A stretch of 64,000 nucleotides of DNA from CAVZGO01 sp963774935 (GTDB taxonomy: Bacteria; Chloroflexota; Anaerolineae; Anaerolineales; UBA4823): positions 1-64,000 of the forward strand of contig CAVZGO010000001.1 in the NCBI GenBank assembly GCA_963774935.1, in the 5' to 3' direction. The translations under genes and the position numbers were made by a program. Positions 10,353 through 19,343 of the stretch are shown here, in pieces. How positions within the stretch are numbered: the stretch's first letter is position 1; each line of letters starts with the position of its first letter. The notes under the pieces were generated by a model, which had not been told where the DNA came from, searched no databases, and was given only the letters and a program-made list of their open reading frames with translations.

Positions 10353-10490
10353 TTACATAATAGCTGCGAAGAGTGCTGCTACGTAGGTCAATGCCGCCGT
10401 ATGAAACACACTGTTCACCCCGCGAATTTCCTCCTCACCAGAAAATAAACCCGAATCGGCTAATAAACGCTTGGCGCGTCCGGATTGGAC
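10353..10490 (-). pseudogene. C-terminal remnant of a YugP-like membrane zinc metallopeptidase
   Basis: The minus strand encodes AKRLLADSGL, a Glu-rich turn and then HTAALTYVAAL before a stop at 10353. This closely resembles the C-terminal end of YugP-type membrane zinc proteases (RALxxLxxxGLL-EEE-VLxAAALTYVAA). The upstream part of the same frame is unrelated and there is no HExxH active-site motif anywhere upstream, so only the tail survives. No transcription signal of its own. The match is from memory of the family and is short; a profile search would settle it. Confidence 0.45.
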
Positions 10491-10571
10491 AGCCGGGGTG
10501 CGAAGAGATGCGAGGATAATCTGCAGCCAGGTGAGCTGACAGCGTAGATCCAAATATAAAGAATGCCATAA

Positions 10572-10611
10572 AAACAATGGCAGACACCTGGTCGGGTGTC
10601 TGTCATTGTTT
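10572..10611 (-). terminator. Intrinsic terminator downstream of the secreted two-repeat protein gene
   Basis: Stem of about 17 pairs (10572-10588 with 10595-10611, one G-U pair) and a six-base loop. Read on the minus strand the stem is followed by a T-rich stretch. It lies about 80 bases past the stop of the minus-strand gene at 10694-11290. With the remnant and the other terminator it accounts for most of the 390-base stretch between convergent genes at 10300-10693; I see no other gene there. Confidence 0.75.
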
Positions 10612-10693
10612 ATAAATTTGACAACGGGGCTTTCTACAGTCCTATGAGGTGCGACTCACTCTGCCCACGGGATCGTTTCGATGCACAGATTAC

Positions 10694-11290
10694 CTAAGGA
10701 CAGCGGATGGTCAAAATTGTGTTTTTATCTGCCACCCAGGTGCGAGTGACGGCAACTCCGCAGGCGGTGTACTGAACCTTGTAGGTGCCTTTCCCGATTG
10801 TCACCAGCAGATCCTGTCCAGCCTTCATGGTAAACACGTAAGTGGACGGTCCAGTCATGACCACAACGACTTTATTGTTCAAATCGTTTGAGATCTTGAC
10901 CGGCACAACTTTCAATATCTCGGAAAGATCGACTTTGGGATCGTGCACCACTTTTAAACGGGCGCCGCATACCGGCAGGATCAGTTTGGTTCTGCTGAGC
11001 AGGGATAACTCACCTCTTACAGTCATCCCACAGCCAGAAATTGTGTAGTCATAGCTGCCTTTAAGAACCCTGGTGGTCATTAAATCACCACCAGCTACCT
11101 GCAAGCGGTACAGGGCTGGACCCTCAAGCCGCAGCTTGAGCGGGCTGGTCGTTCGATTATCGACGATCAGCTGCACGTATCCACTGCTGGCCTGAGCCCG
11201 CGGCGCATACGAAGGTCCCACGGCTGACAGCAGCAATACAGCGATAATGCTGATCACAAACACGACATGTATTCGCTTAACTCTAGTCAC
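10694..11290 (-). CDS. Secreted protein made of two related cysteine-containing repeats, unknown function
   Basis: 198 residues. GTG at 11290 is the likely start because AAAGGAG lies seven bases upstream; it opens a signal peptide (basic start, hydrophobic core, Ala-rich cleavage region near residues 28-35). The mature part is two tandem beta-rich repeats. Each has a strand with V(D/N)N or ISN, then (E/T)GPxxY, then an (A)GxDL turn, then KG(S/T)Y, a C or CG pair, and a second Cys near the end (GCG...VCG in repeat 1, ACG...RCP in repeat 2). Each repeat could therefore form one disulfide. No enzyme motif is visible; a surface or binding role is only a guess. It stands alone, with its own terminator. 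Confidence 0.7.
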   Translation of the reverse strand: MTRVKRIHVVFVISIIAVLLLSAVGPSYAPRAQASSGYVQLIVDNRTTSPLKLRLEGPALYRLQVAGGDLMTTRVLKGSYDYTISGCGMTVRGELSLLSRTKLILPVCGARLKVVHDPKVDLSEILKVVPVKISNDLNNKVVVVMTGPSTYVFTMKAGQDLLVTIGKGTYKVQYTACGVAVTRTWVADKNTILTIRCP

Positions 11291-11385
11291 AATTATCTCC
11301 TTTCTGAATCATCCAATACCTATTTTTGATAGTAGCTCAGTAAGGCGGGAATGTCAAGGTCTGCTGGTCTGGGTGATCTATTTAA

Positions 11386-12023
11386 TTACCTGTTCTTCTT
11401 TTCCAACAATTTTCGCACTCGCGCTTCATTCTTCTGAATGAATTGCGGTATTTGGCTGCGCCAGGTTGGATTAGGGTCATTTAAGATGAAATTTACCATG
11501 CCGACTGAACGAGCAGCGATGAACGCCTCAACTTCGCCGGGATAGCGTTCAGGCCACTGTTGAATTGTACAGTAGCCTTCTTTAAATGCCGGGTAGTAAA
11601 TCTCGTAAGAATCATCGAGGCAGTAAAACAAGCTGGTGCCAATGTCCTGTACAGGCCACCCCCACATTAAATCCTCAAAGTCTATGGGTGAAAGGATCCC
11701 ATGATACAGGCGAATATTCCACTGATGCAGATCTCCGTGTATGAGCCGCATGGGCTCGCCACTGGTTTGTAGGTGCTGAATGGCACGGGCTGCCCATTCA
11801 ATTGCCTCAGCGAAAACCTCTCGACGGGGTGGGGTAATTACCTCCTGGTAGGCTGTATCAAAGAGAATTACTGGCTCTGGAAGCGGAAGATCGCATTAAA
11901 ATCGTTCGTGATCAATCTGATGCGTGCCACATCCAGGTTGTAATGCCCAATGGCAGATATTGCCATCTCTCGCAACCGACGAGCCTGACCATGCACGGTT
12001 AGTTCAGAATATTGTTTGATCAT
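11386..12023 (-). pseudogene. Aminoglycoside/choline phosphotransferase-family kinase with an internal deletion
   Basis: The N-terminal part (ATG at 12023, residues QYSELT...RLREMA...FNAIFRF, to the stop at 11868) and the C-terminal part (from about 11850: EWAARAIQHLQ, LIHGDLHQWN, IDFEDLMWGW) both match APH-family kinases that phosphorylate small hydroxyl compounds. The catalytic HGDLHQWN and metal-binding IDFED motifs are present. Between the parts about 110 residues, normally the rest of the N-lobe and hinge, are missing and the frame changes by other than +1. Unlike the single-base breaks elsewhere in this window, this is a real loss of sequence or a collapsed assembly. It follows kimA on the same strand. 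Confidence 0.65.
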
Positions 12024-12074
12024 AGGTGTTGTGTCAGCGATGCATGTTAAGCACGCCATCCCCTGGAGCTGCCT

Positions 12075-13913
12075 TTACTTTTTAAGGTGGAACGGCACAT
12101 CGATGATCACCCGTTGATAGCCCAAGTTACGGCGACGATACAGCAGCGCGGTCTTGAGCATCCATGTAGTCTGGTTGTGCAGGATGGCATGCCACCATTT
12201 TGCTGGTACAAATTCAGGTAGAACCACCGTTGCCAGTTGTCCATCGTTATGCTCCAGGTCCGTCTCGTCCAGGTATTTTAATATCGGCTGGACAATGGAT
12301 CGGTATGGAGATGGCAAAACGACCAGTGGCAGGTCAGGGAACCAGCGTCGCCAGAGCTGGCGGACTTTATCGCCACTTCCAGGCTCAATCTCAACATAAA
12401 CCGCGGTGACATCATTTGTTATTCCCCGCGCAAAATCGATCGCGCCAAAGATGCCGCGATGGACGCCAGAAATGGGCACAACCACTCTGGGAACAGGCGA
12501 AGGTCGGATATCTGGCGGCAATCCTTTCAACGACAATTCCTGGCGAACCTCCTGGTAATGAGCGTTGATTTTATAAAAAATGAACACAGTGATTGCGATC
12601 AACAAAATGCTCAGCCAGGCACCTTCGAGGAATTTGCTGTACCCGACGATAATTAAGGTTGCGCCGGTGACGCAAGCCCCCAAGCCGTTTAAGAAAGCTT
12701 TGAACTGCCAGCCCCGCTGTTTGATTTTCCTCCAAAGCAGGACCATACCGATCTGAGACAGTGTAAACGCCAGAAAAACGCCAACTGCGAAAAGCGGGAT
12801 TAATGCATGGCTGTTCCCACCGAATAATATGATTAAGATCGCTGTGGCACCCGATAAGAAAAGAATACCATTCGTGAAAACCAGCCGATCCCCCAGGCTG
12901 TTGAGTGGGCGAGGCAGGAAACCGTCACTTGCCAGGATAGCGCTCAGACGTGGAAATCCAGCAAAGCTGGTATTAGCCGCCACAGCTAAAATCAACATGG
13001 TTGTGAATTGAATCAACACATGCGCAAAACCATTTCCAAATACACTTCTAGTTAACGCGGAGATGATGGTCTCCTGTGAGTTCGCAAGGATGCCCAAATA
13101 CTGAATCAGGCTGGTGGTGCCCAGGAACAGGACAGCCATCAAGATTGCCATAACAATCAGTGTGCGACCGGCATTACGGGCCTCTGGGGAACGAAAAGCT
13201 GGCACACCGTTGCTGATCGCCTCAATTCCGGTCAGGGCGGTACAACCTGTGGCAAATGTGTGCAGCACCAAAAAAATTGTGATCGGAGCGGGAGAAGGTA
13301 GTGCCGTGGTATCCCAGACTTGTGCTCCACCCTGTATCAATTTGTAAAGCCCAACAGCCAGCATTGGCAGGTAAGTAAACAAGAACAAATAGACCGGGAT
13401 GGACATCAAAGTCCCGGTCTCGCGTAAGCCGCGCAGGTTTGCCAGGGTGATGAGCAGTAAAAGCCCAAGGGCAATCAATGTGCGGTGTGGCCATAATGCC
13501 GGAAATGCCGATGAAATTGCCTCGACGCCAGCTGTCAGACTGACCGCGGCAGTCATCACGTAATCCAGCATCAATGCCGCCCCTGCTACCAGACCAGCAC
13601 GTGTGCCAAGATTTTCACGTGCCACGACATAAGAACCACCGCCAGATGGATAACCATAGATGGTCTGGTAATACGAAATTGCTACTATCACCAATAGAAT
13701 AGTAATTACGATGCTAATCGGGAAAGCGAGCAGCAGTCCTGCACTGCCAGCAACCACCAGTCCCAGGAAGATTTCCTGGTTGGCATACGCAATGGAAGAC
13801 AATGCATCAGGAGAGAAGGCTGCCAGGGCACGTATCTTATTTAATTTTTTTTCGGACAGCTCTTCAGTAGGTAGCGGGTTGCCAATCAATACATGTTTAA
13901 GTTTGCTTATCAT
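12075..13913 (-). CDS. kimA: KimA-type high-affinity potassium importer (APC superfamily)
   Basis: 612 residues, the same length as Bacillus KimA (YdaO). About 12 transmembrane segments are followed by a soluble C-terminal domain of about 150 residues. Family-specific segments are present in order: the N-terminal HVLIGNPL, FSPDALSSIAY, YPSGGGSYVV, ALTGIEAISNGVPAF, ILFGG, LILAVAANTSFAGFP, LHNQT and the terminal PFHLKK. KimA brings K+ in by proton symport, and in Firmicutes it is controlled by c-di-AMP; I see no ydaO-type riboswitch here, since the gene starts inside the 3' end of the ATP-grasp gene (17 bp overlap). It is probably translated from the multi-gene minus-strand transcript. Confidence 0.88.
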   Translation of the reverse strand: MISKLKHVLIGNPLPTEELSEKKLNKIRALAAFSPDALSSIAYANQEIFLGLVVAGSAGLLLAFPISIVITILLVIVAISYYQTIYGYPSGGGSYVVARENLGTRAGLVAGAALMLDYVMTAAVSLTAGVEAISSAFPALWPHRTLIALGLLLLITLANLRGLRETGTLMSIPVYLFLFTYLPMLAVGLYKLIQGGAQVWDTTALPSPAPITIFLVLHTFATGCTALTGIEAISNGVPAFRSPEARNAGRTLIVMAILMAVLFLGTTSLIQYLGILANSQETIISALTRSVFGNGFAHVLIQFTTMLILAVAANTSFAGFPRLSAILASDGFLPRPLNSLGDRLVFTNGILFLSGATAILIILFGGNSHALIPLFAVGVFLAFTLSQIGMVLLWRKIKQRGWQFKAFLNGLGACVTGATLIIVGYSKFLEGAWLSILLIAITVFIFYKINAHYQEVRQELSLKGLPPDIRPSPVPRVVVPISGVHRGIFGAIDFARGITNDVTAVYVEIEPGSGDKVRQLWRRWFPDLPLVVLPSPYRSIVQPILKYLDETDLEHNDGQLATVVLPEFVPAKWWHAILHNQTTWMLKTALLYRRRNLGYQRVIIDVPFHLKK

Positions 13914-14817
13914 ATTGCTTTTTCATCAGATATTTTTCAGCATAGTCAGCCAGATTGTTTGCAATTGCATCAATGATTTCATCCGGCACCCCTTGAGGTG
14001 TTTTCGATTGCGGGCGCAAGTCAATTGGATCATTAATGTAGTCGACTACAAGGAACCTGCCTTCCTTCACCAGAGTTACCTCACTGGAGAATAACTCGAG
14101 CTGGCTGAGGCGGGCGATACGCTGGATGATCTCGATTAATGGGTCCAATCCGTACTTCTCTATATCTACCTGGCTGAGCGAGGTGTAGATATGCGTGGTT
14201 GGGTCCCACCAGCAAGGGAACAATTTCTCGGTGCAATAAATGATTCTGAACCAGGCTGGGCGATCATTCAGGGCAGCAGGTGTTATCTGTGCCTGGAGCA
14301 AATACTGGTCCTCGGGAAATTGCTGCCGCACCAGCATAATTTCTTCCCACGATCTGGCGCCTAAAATCACCCCCAGACCAGCCCCACCATGGGCGGGCTT
14401 TATGGCAAATTCTGCCCCCAGTGGACTTAAGTCCAGGATTGGCAATTCAGGACTTGACTGGTAGGGCGGTAGGATCAAGGTGTAAGGGGCATCCAACCCG
14501 CTGCGCGTGATCTGGGCGTGCATGGATGCCTTATCCCATGAGCGGCGTGCCAGCCAGTTGCGGTTGATGTAAAGCAGCTCCTGCTGGCATACCCAGTCTA
14601 CAATGGGTTGGAATGAAGGCTCAGCATCGGATGCCCGGTCGAAAAAAGCTCCCAGGCTGAGCTCACGCTGAACAATCTGCTCGAGGGCGAAAGGAAGGTT
14701 ATTGGGGGTAATTTCGGCGAACGTAATCTGTTTTGTCAGGCACGCGGCAGCCAACCTGGCTGCAAAGTCAGCATCGTAAGGCCAGCTCCAGGCAAAACAG
14801 AAATCAATTGAACTCAT
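13897..14817 (-). CDS. ATP-grasp-like protein of unknown substrate
   Basis: The ATG at 14817 overlaps the stop of the upstream membrane-protein gene (ATGA), which fixes the start; 76 further in-frame codons upstream are only the antisense-frame shadow of that gene. In the 306 residues, the ATP-grasp landmarks are IKPAHGGAGLGV (phosphate-binding loop) and FLVVDYINDPIDLRPQ (metal-binding Asp and Asn near the C-terminus). These resemble RimK-like or glutathione-synthetase-like ligases, which join an amine or thiol to a carboxylate using ATP. Partner genes (membrane protein, KimA) do not reveal the substrate. Confidence 0.65.
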   Translation of the reverse strand: MSSIDFCFAWSWPYDADFAARLAAACLTKQITFAEITPNNLPFALEQIVQRELSLGAFFDRASDAEPSFQPIVDWVCQQELLYINRNWLARRSWDKASMHAQITRSGLDAPYTLILPPYQSSPELPILDLSPLGAEFAIKPAHGGAGLGVILGARSWEEIMLVRQQFPEDQYLLQAQITPAALNDRPAWFRIIYCTEKLFPCWWDPTTHIYTSLSQVDIEKYGLDPLIEIIQRIARLSQLELFSSEVTLVKEGRFLVVDYINDPIDLRPQSKTPQGVPDEIIDAIANNLADYAEKYLMKKQYDKQT

Positions 14818-15263
14818 ACAGGTGTGGCTTGTTCTTCCTTTTTCAAAATTGCAATGAAATATCCAATCGTAAATATCACGAATATTCCGCCAAGAAGCCA
14901 TCCGGCAGGCGTTCCCCATATGGCAGCCGCCTGCGTGAAGCAGGTAAATGCACCGACCAGGCATGCAATCAACATCGAAAAGGCGATGCCTCGCCGATAT
15001 TCTGAAGCGATGGTCAGGTCTGCAGTAATTCCCTTGACCGCCCAAAGGAGTATTCCCAAACCAAACATTGCCATGCCAAACAAACGCGCCAGGGATACCA
15101 GCGACCAGTAAATCATCGTGGAGCCTTCCTGCTCAGCGGGTAAGATATCCAGTAGATTCTTGATATTGAGATATTCCAGGGCATTGGGTGCATACAGGGT
15201 GAAAGCCAATCCGAGAGCAACGAAAACGAATGCATTTACGGTGACGAGTTTAGAAAGTCTCAT
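14814..15263 (-). CDS. Four-helix integral membrane protein, unknown function
   Basis: 149 residues with four predicted hydrophobic spans (about 8-28, 48-72, 88-110 and 116-138), short loops and a KKEE tail. No recognised domain. It is translationally coupled to the following ATP-grasp gene and probably co-transcribed with kimA. No clear Shine-Dalgarno sequence lies directly before the ATG at 15263. Confidence 0.7.
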   Translation of the reverse strand: MRLSKLVTVNAFVFVALGLAFTLYAPNALEYLNIKNLLDILPAEQEGSTMIYWSLVSLARLFGMAMFGLGILLWAVKGITADLTIASEYRRGIAFSMLIACLVGAFTCFTQAAAIWGTPAGWLLGGIFVIFTIGYFIAILKKEEQATPV

Positions 15264-15305
15264 AGTTATTATTTTTTAATATCCCTTGGATAATTTTAAT
15301 ACATG

Positions 15306-16205
15306 TCAGACTGCCTGCCACCTGGAAAAGATAGCGGTTGGCAACAGTCGCCCGGAACTGGTTTCAACAAGCGCCAGCTCACCACTGGTAAGCTGCCCAG
15401 GCCACTTGGCTAACATTTCTTGCAGCGCATAATGGATACTTAAGGCTGAGGCGCGAATTGCGTAGGCGGTCAGGATGAAAAATATTGGGTGTTCACTGAG
15501 CAAAAGCCGGCATTGTTCGAGGAGACCTGGCAGCGATGTAAAAAACTCCCACACCTGACCAGAAGGACCACGCCCGAATTTAGGCGGGTCAAGTAGAATC
15601 CCATCGTACTGTGCTCCCCTACGTACTTCTCGACGGACGAATTTTTCGGCATCATCAACCAACCAGCGTACCGGTTTATCCTGCAAGCCCGAAAGGTGAT
15701 GATTGCTTCTAGCCCATTGCACCGATTTTTTGGATGCGTCCACATGGGTTACAAGTGCGCCAGCCTCCGAAGCTGCAAGCGTAGCCAGACCGGTATAACC
15801 AAACAGGTTCAGCACCTTCACGGGTCGCCCGGCATCACGGATGAGCTGGCTCATCCAATCCCAGTGTGAAGCCTGCTCAGGAAAAACCCCCAGGTGTCGA
15901 CCAGGGGTTGGTTGAACCTCAAATCGCAAAGTTTTGTAACTTAGTTGCCAGCTTTGAGGCAAGTTGCGTTTAAATTGCCAGTGACCGCCACTCTCTTCTC
16001 CGCTGGGTTGGAATTCTGCATCAGCCGCCTGCCAGCGAGCAGGCGGCAGTGAAGGACGCCAAAGTGCCTGGTGTTCAGGCCGGACAAAAGAGTAAGGTCC
16101 ATACCGTTCAAGTTTAAGCCCGTCGCCGCTGTCAAGCAGCTCATAATCATCCCATTCGTGAGCAGCCAGCAGGGTTAATTCAGGGAAGGGTGGATGACCT
16201 TGCAT
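15306..16205 (-). CDS. Class I SAM-dependent rRNA-type methyltransferase (RlmI-like, without PUA domain)
   Basis: 299 residues. SAM-binding motif I NLFGYTGLATL, the acidic VDASKKSV and the catalytic DPPKFG motif place it in the RlmI/RlmK-like methyltransferase group that modifies large-subunit rRNA; the GVFPEQ segment before motif I is also typical. The N-terminal PUA RNA-binding domain of RlmI is absent, replaced by about 100 residues with WDDYELLDSG and GPYSFVRP, seen in a shorter subfamily. Divergently oriented to the gene starting at 16404. Confidence 0.8.
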   Translation of the reverse strand: MQGHPPFPELTLLAAHEWDDYELLDSGDGLKLERYGPYSFVRPEHQALWRPSLPPARWQAADAEFQPSGEESGGHWQFKRNLPQSWQLSYKTLRFEVQPTPGRHLGVFPEQASHWDWMSQLIRDAGRPVKVLNLFGYTGLATLAASEAGALVTHVDASKKSVQWARSNHHLSGLQDKPVRWLVDDAEKFVRREVRRGAQYDGILLDPPKFGRGPSGQVWEFFTSLPGLLEQCRLLLSEHPIFFILTAYAIRASALSIHYALQEMLAKWPGQLTSGELALVETSSGRLLPTAIFSRWQAV

Positions 16206-16403
16206 TTCTTATGATCCCGGTGATTGGTAGGTCGAGATGACTTATCTCAGTGCGTCATCTCTTCAAGTCCTCTAGAGTTTAGCACGCAAAGGTGAAAAAT
16301 CCAAGTCAATGTTACTGTTATTGTAATCGTTTATGAACCGAATTTTCGATAGCATCATCAAATGGGGATACTGGTCTGTTTCAACCGTTATAATTGCTTT
16401 GAA

Positions 16404-17061
16404 ATGCCAGTAAAAATTCGGTTAGCTATCTCCTCCCTGATTGTTGCCATTGGAGTGTATTGCCTGGTGTGGGGTTTTACACCACTTCGATACAAGACTC
16501 AATTGATTCAGCTAAACGCTCCGATTTCTTCAATAAGTGACGGAATACTGGAAAATGCATCCGATCTCTGGGATGTCGGGATCGAATTGCCGATGCAATT
16601 GCGCTTGGGCGAGACCACCATTATTGAGCTGTGGATACAAGAGAAAGACTCCGTTGATGCAGGTCAAGCCGAGGAGTTGGAAAAACTTTACGCAGAATAC
16701 CAGCCCATTGCTCAGGCGAGGCTCGAATTAGCTGGAGCAGAGTTCGCGCCTCAAGGTCAGATAAGCCAGGCAATGGAAATGAGCAAGGTGAAACACTTTT
16801 TCTGGCAGATACAGGCTGTAGAACCTGAAGCAATGGTTGGCACCTTGTGGCTGCATATCCTTTATTTACCGCAGTCTACAGAGAAGGGTCGAGGAACGTC
16901 GCTTAATCTTAGCGTATCCGCTAGAATTACCGGTGCGTAATCTGGCAGGGATGGGAGTGCTTCCGGTTCAAGTGATAGGAATCGTTGTTACAATTACTGG
17001 GAGTGTTTTCCTTTTCTTCTCCATACGATCCTGGCTGACTTACCGAAATCGCAGTAATTAA
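16404..17061 (+). CDS. Membrane-anchored protein with N- and C-terminal helices, one frameshift
   Basis: Not a recognised family. The ATG at 16404 precedes a hydrophobic segment (LAISSLIVAIGVYCLVWGF), then an extracytoplasmic-looking domain of about 130 residues rich in Glu and Gln, and a second hydrophobic segment near the end (VQVIGIVVTITGSVFLFF) followed by basic residues. The frame shifts +1 at 16890: dropping that C joins TEKG to EERRLILAYP and gives about 218 residues. It lies 13 bp before the metallo-hydrolase gene and may be co-transcribed with it. No clear ribosome site before 16404; 16362 is an alternative start. Confidence 0.55.
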
Positions 17062-17074
17062 TCTGGAGTGATCA

Positions 17075-17710
17075 ATGTTAGAAATTATTACCATGGTGCA
17101 AGGACCCGTACAGACGAATACTTACCTGGTGGCTGATCCAATTTCTGGACAGGCAGCGGTCATCGATCCTGCCTGGAACGGACTTAAGATCGTAAATGAG
17201 GCACAGTCACACCAATGGACGATCTCTCAAATCTGGCTGACGCATGCCCATTTTGATCATATTGCTGGGGCAGCAGAGATCACTCGCCTGGTCACCCCTG
17301 CTCCTCAAGTCCTGTTGCATCAAGCTGATCTGGGGTTATATCAGAAGCATGGCGGGGCATCTATTTTCGGGTTCACTATTCAGGACCCACCCGAGGTATC
17401 TACCCAGCTTTCACATGGTCAGGCACTCAAACTCGGCGACGTTCAACTTGAGGTGCGCCATACGCCTGGACATACACCGGGGCATGTGGTGTTTTACTGC
17501 CCGGGCGCTGAGGCGCTCTTCTGTGGTGATGTGATTTTCCAAAGCGGGATCGGCAGGACTGATCTGCCAGGCGGCAGTTATGCCCTACTAATCGACAGCA
17601 TCCAGCAGCAGGTCATGACCCTACCAGATTCAACACGGCTGTATTCGGGACACGGGCCAGCAACGAGGGTGGGATTGGAACGGGCGTATAATCCATTCCT
17701 GAACCATTAA
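17075..17710 (+). CDS. Metallo-beta-lactamase-fold hydrolase (glyoxalase II-like)
   Basis: 211 residues. Metal ligands are all present: THAHFDH at 56-62, then HTPGHTPGH, the bridging Asp in FCGDVIF, and the final SGHGP. The GxGRxDLPGG segment is typical of the short YcbL-type glyoxalase II relatives, which hydrolyse thioesters such as S-lactoylglutathione or related thiols. The short length means the C-terminal substrate domain of full glyoxalase II is lacking, so the exact thioester is unknown. Followed by an intrinsic terminator. Confidence 0.85.
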   Translation: MLEIITMVQGPVQTNTYLVADPISGQAAVIDPAWNGLKIVNEAQSHQWTISQIWLTHAHFDHIAGAAEITRLVTPAPQVLLHQADLGLYQKHGGASIFGFTIQDPPEVSTQLSHGQALKLGDVQLEVRHTPGHTPGHVVFYCPGAEALFCGDVIFQSGIGRTDLPGGSYALLIDSIQQQVMTLPDSTRLYSGHGPATRVGLERAYNPFLNH

Positions 17711-17719
17711 TCGGATAAT

Positions 17720-17750
17720 AAAAAGGAGTGCGGTTCTCACACTCCTTTTT
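17720..17750. terminator. Bidirectional intrinsic terminator between convergent genes
   Basis: Eleven-base arms, 17720-17730 and 17740-17750, complementary around a nine-base loop. The left arm begins with AAAAA and the right arm ends in TTTTT, so it serves both the metallo-hydrolase gene and the convergent rny gene. Confidence 0.85.
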
Positions 17751-17801
17751 GATTTACTAGAATTAGCAGTAAAAAAACTTCGTTAAACGGATGCTGTAGA
17801 G

Positions 17802-19343
17802 TTATTTGGCATAATCTACAGAGCGCGTCTCTCGGATCACCGTCACTTTTATCTGGCCGGGATACTGCATAGTTTCTTCGATAGTTTTGGCGATATCGCG
17901 CGCCATGCGCACCGATGCCAAATCGTCCACGTCCTCTGGGCGGACGAAAATCCGCACTTCGCGCCCGGCTTGCAAGGCATAACTCTGAGTAACACCTTTT
18001 TGAGAATTGGCGATTTCTTCCAGAGCACGTACACGCTTGATATATTGCTCCAGGCTTTCTCGCCGAGCTCCTGGACGAGCACCGCTGATCGCATCGGCAG
18101 ACTCAACAATCGCTGCTTCAACAGACTCTTGTTCTACCTCGTGATGGTGAGAAGCGATTGCATTTACAACCCTGGGATTGACCCCATAGCGTTTAGCCAA
18201 TTCTGCGCCAAGCTGGGCGTGTGTGCCTTCCATGTTGTGATCGATGGCTTTCCCCAGATCATGGAGCAGTGCTGCCGTGCGCGAAACTTCTACATCAGCA
18301 CCAATCTCAGCCGCAATAACTGCAGCTAATTGAGCAGTCTCAACCGCGTGGGAGAGCTGATTCTGTCCATAAGACGTGCGGTATTTTAATCTCCCCAGGG
18401 TTTTAATGATTTCAGGATGCAGACCGGTTACCCCTGCTTCAAACACTGCCTCTTCAGCAGCTTCAAGCATATCGCGTTCGACTTCCTTCTGCTCATTCTT
18501 CAGTACTTTTTCAATATGAGCAGGGTGAATACGACCATCCTGAATCAATATCGCCAGAGAACGCTTGGCGATTTCTCGTCGAACGGAGTCGAAACACGAG
18601 ATGGTGACTGCTTCGGGGGTGTCGTCGACGATCACATCCACTCCGGCAGCCTGTTCGAAAGCGTGAATGTTGCGACCGTTGCGACCGATGATGCGTCCTT
18701 TCATCTCCTCAGAGGGAATATTCACCACCGAGGTGGTCACCTCGGAGACGTGCTCAGATGCCACTCGCTGGATTGCCGCAGCAATGATTTTTCGCGCCTT
18801 ATTATCACCTTCGGCACGGGCTTCTGCTTCAATGGAGCGGATGATGCGCGCCTGATCATTGCGGGTATCCTTTTCAACATCAGCCAGTATCATCCCACGA
18901 GCTTCTTCGATCGAGAGTTGAGAAATGCGCTGAAGCTCTTCCATTTGCTGTGAGTGCAGCTTATCAATTTCGTTACCCCGTTTGTCAAGCAGGCTCTGGC
19001 GTTTATTAATCACCTGTTCGCGCTTTTCCATGCGGTCAAGGCGTATATCCAGCTCCTCTCTGCGTTTTGCCAGCCGGTCTTCCTCACGGCTGACCTCACT
19101 CCGGCGTCGTGTCACCTCTGCTTCTGCTTTCTGGATGATCTCCAGTGCCTCGTCGCGAGCCTGTACTTCTGTCTGGCGTACACTCTCGCGGGCCTCATCG
19201 AGCAGCTTTTCTGCTTCATCTTTCTGTATCAGCAGCTCCTTATTGGCTTTATTCTGCTTATACAGGTAGCCGAGCAAAATGCCTAGCAGCAGGGCGATCA
19301 CAATTGAGATAATTTCAACTATGACCCAAAAACCTGTATTCAT
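17802..19343 (-). CDS. rny: Ribonuclease Y
   Basis: 513 residues, standard size. N-terminal transmembrane anchor, then a long charged coiled coil (about 30-200), a KH domain with GRIIGRNGRNI, and an HD phosphohydrolase domain with LLHDLGKA and ASHHHE, the metal-binding His/Asp residues. RNase Y is the membrane-bound endonuclease that starts mRNA decay. The KH motif has GRNGRN where GREGRN is common, a minor change. The ATG overlaps the stop of recX (ATGA). Confidence 0.96.
   Translation of the reverse strand: MNTGFWVIVEIISIVIALLLGILLGYLYKQNKANKELLIQKDEAEKLLDEARESVRQTEVQARDEALEIIQKAEAEVTRRRSEVSREEDRLAKRREELDIRLDRMEKREQVINKRQSLLDKRGNEIDKLHSQQMEELQRISQLSIEEARGMILADVEKDTRNDQARIIRSIEAEARAEGDNKARKIIAAAIQRVASEHVSEVTTSVVNIPSEEMKGRIIGRNGRNIHAFEQAAGVDVIVDDTPEAVTISCFDSVRREIAKRSLAILIQDGRIHPAHIEKVLKNEQKEVERDMLEAAEEAVFEAGVTGLHPEIIKTLGRLKYRTSYGQNQLSHAVETAQLAAVIAAEIGADVEVSRTAALLHDLGKAIDHNMEGTHAQLGAELAKRYGVNPRVVNAIASHHHEVEQESVEAAIVESADAISGARPGARRESLEQYIKRVRALEEIANSQKGVTQSYALQAGREVRIFVRPEDVDDLASVRMARDIAKTIEETMQYPGQIKVTVIRETRSVDYAK

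Noticed and set aside
14818..15045. N-terminal extension of the ATP-grasp gene
   Set aside because: The frame stays open upstream of the ATG at 14817 only because it runs through another gene; the ATGA overlap at 14814-14817 marks the real start.
13914..15263. c-di-AMP (ydaO) riboswitch controlling kimA
   Set aside because: kimA begins inside the upstream gene, and I found no riboswitch-like leader before it or before the first gene of that group.
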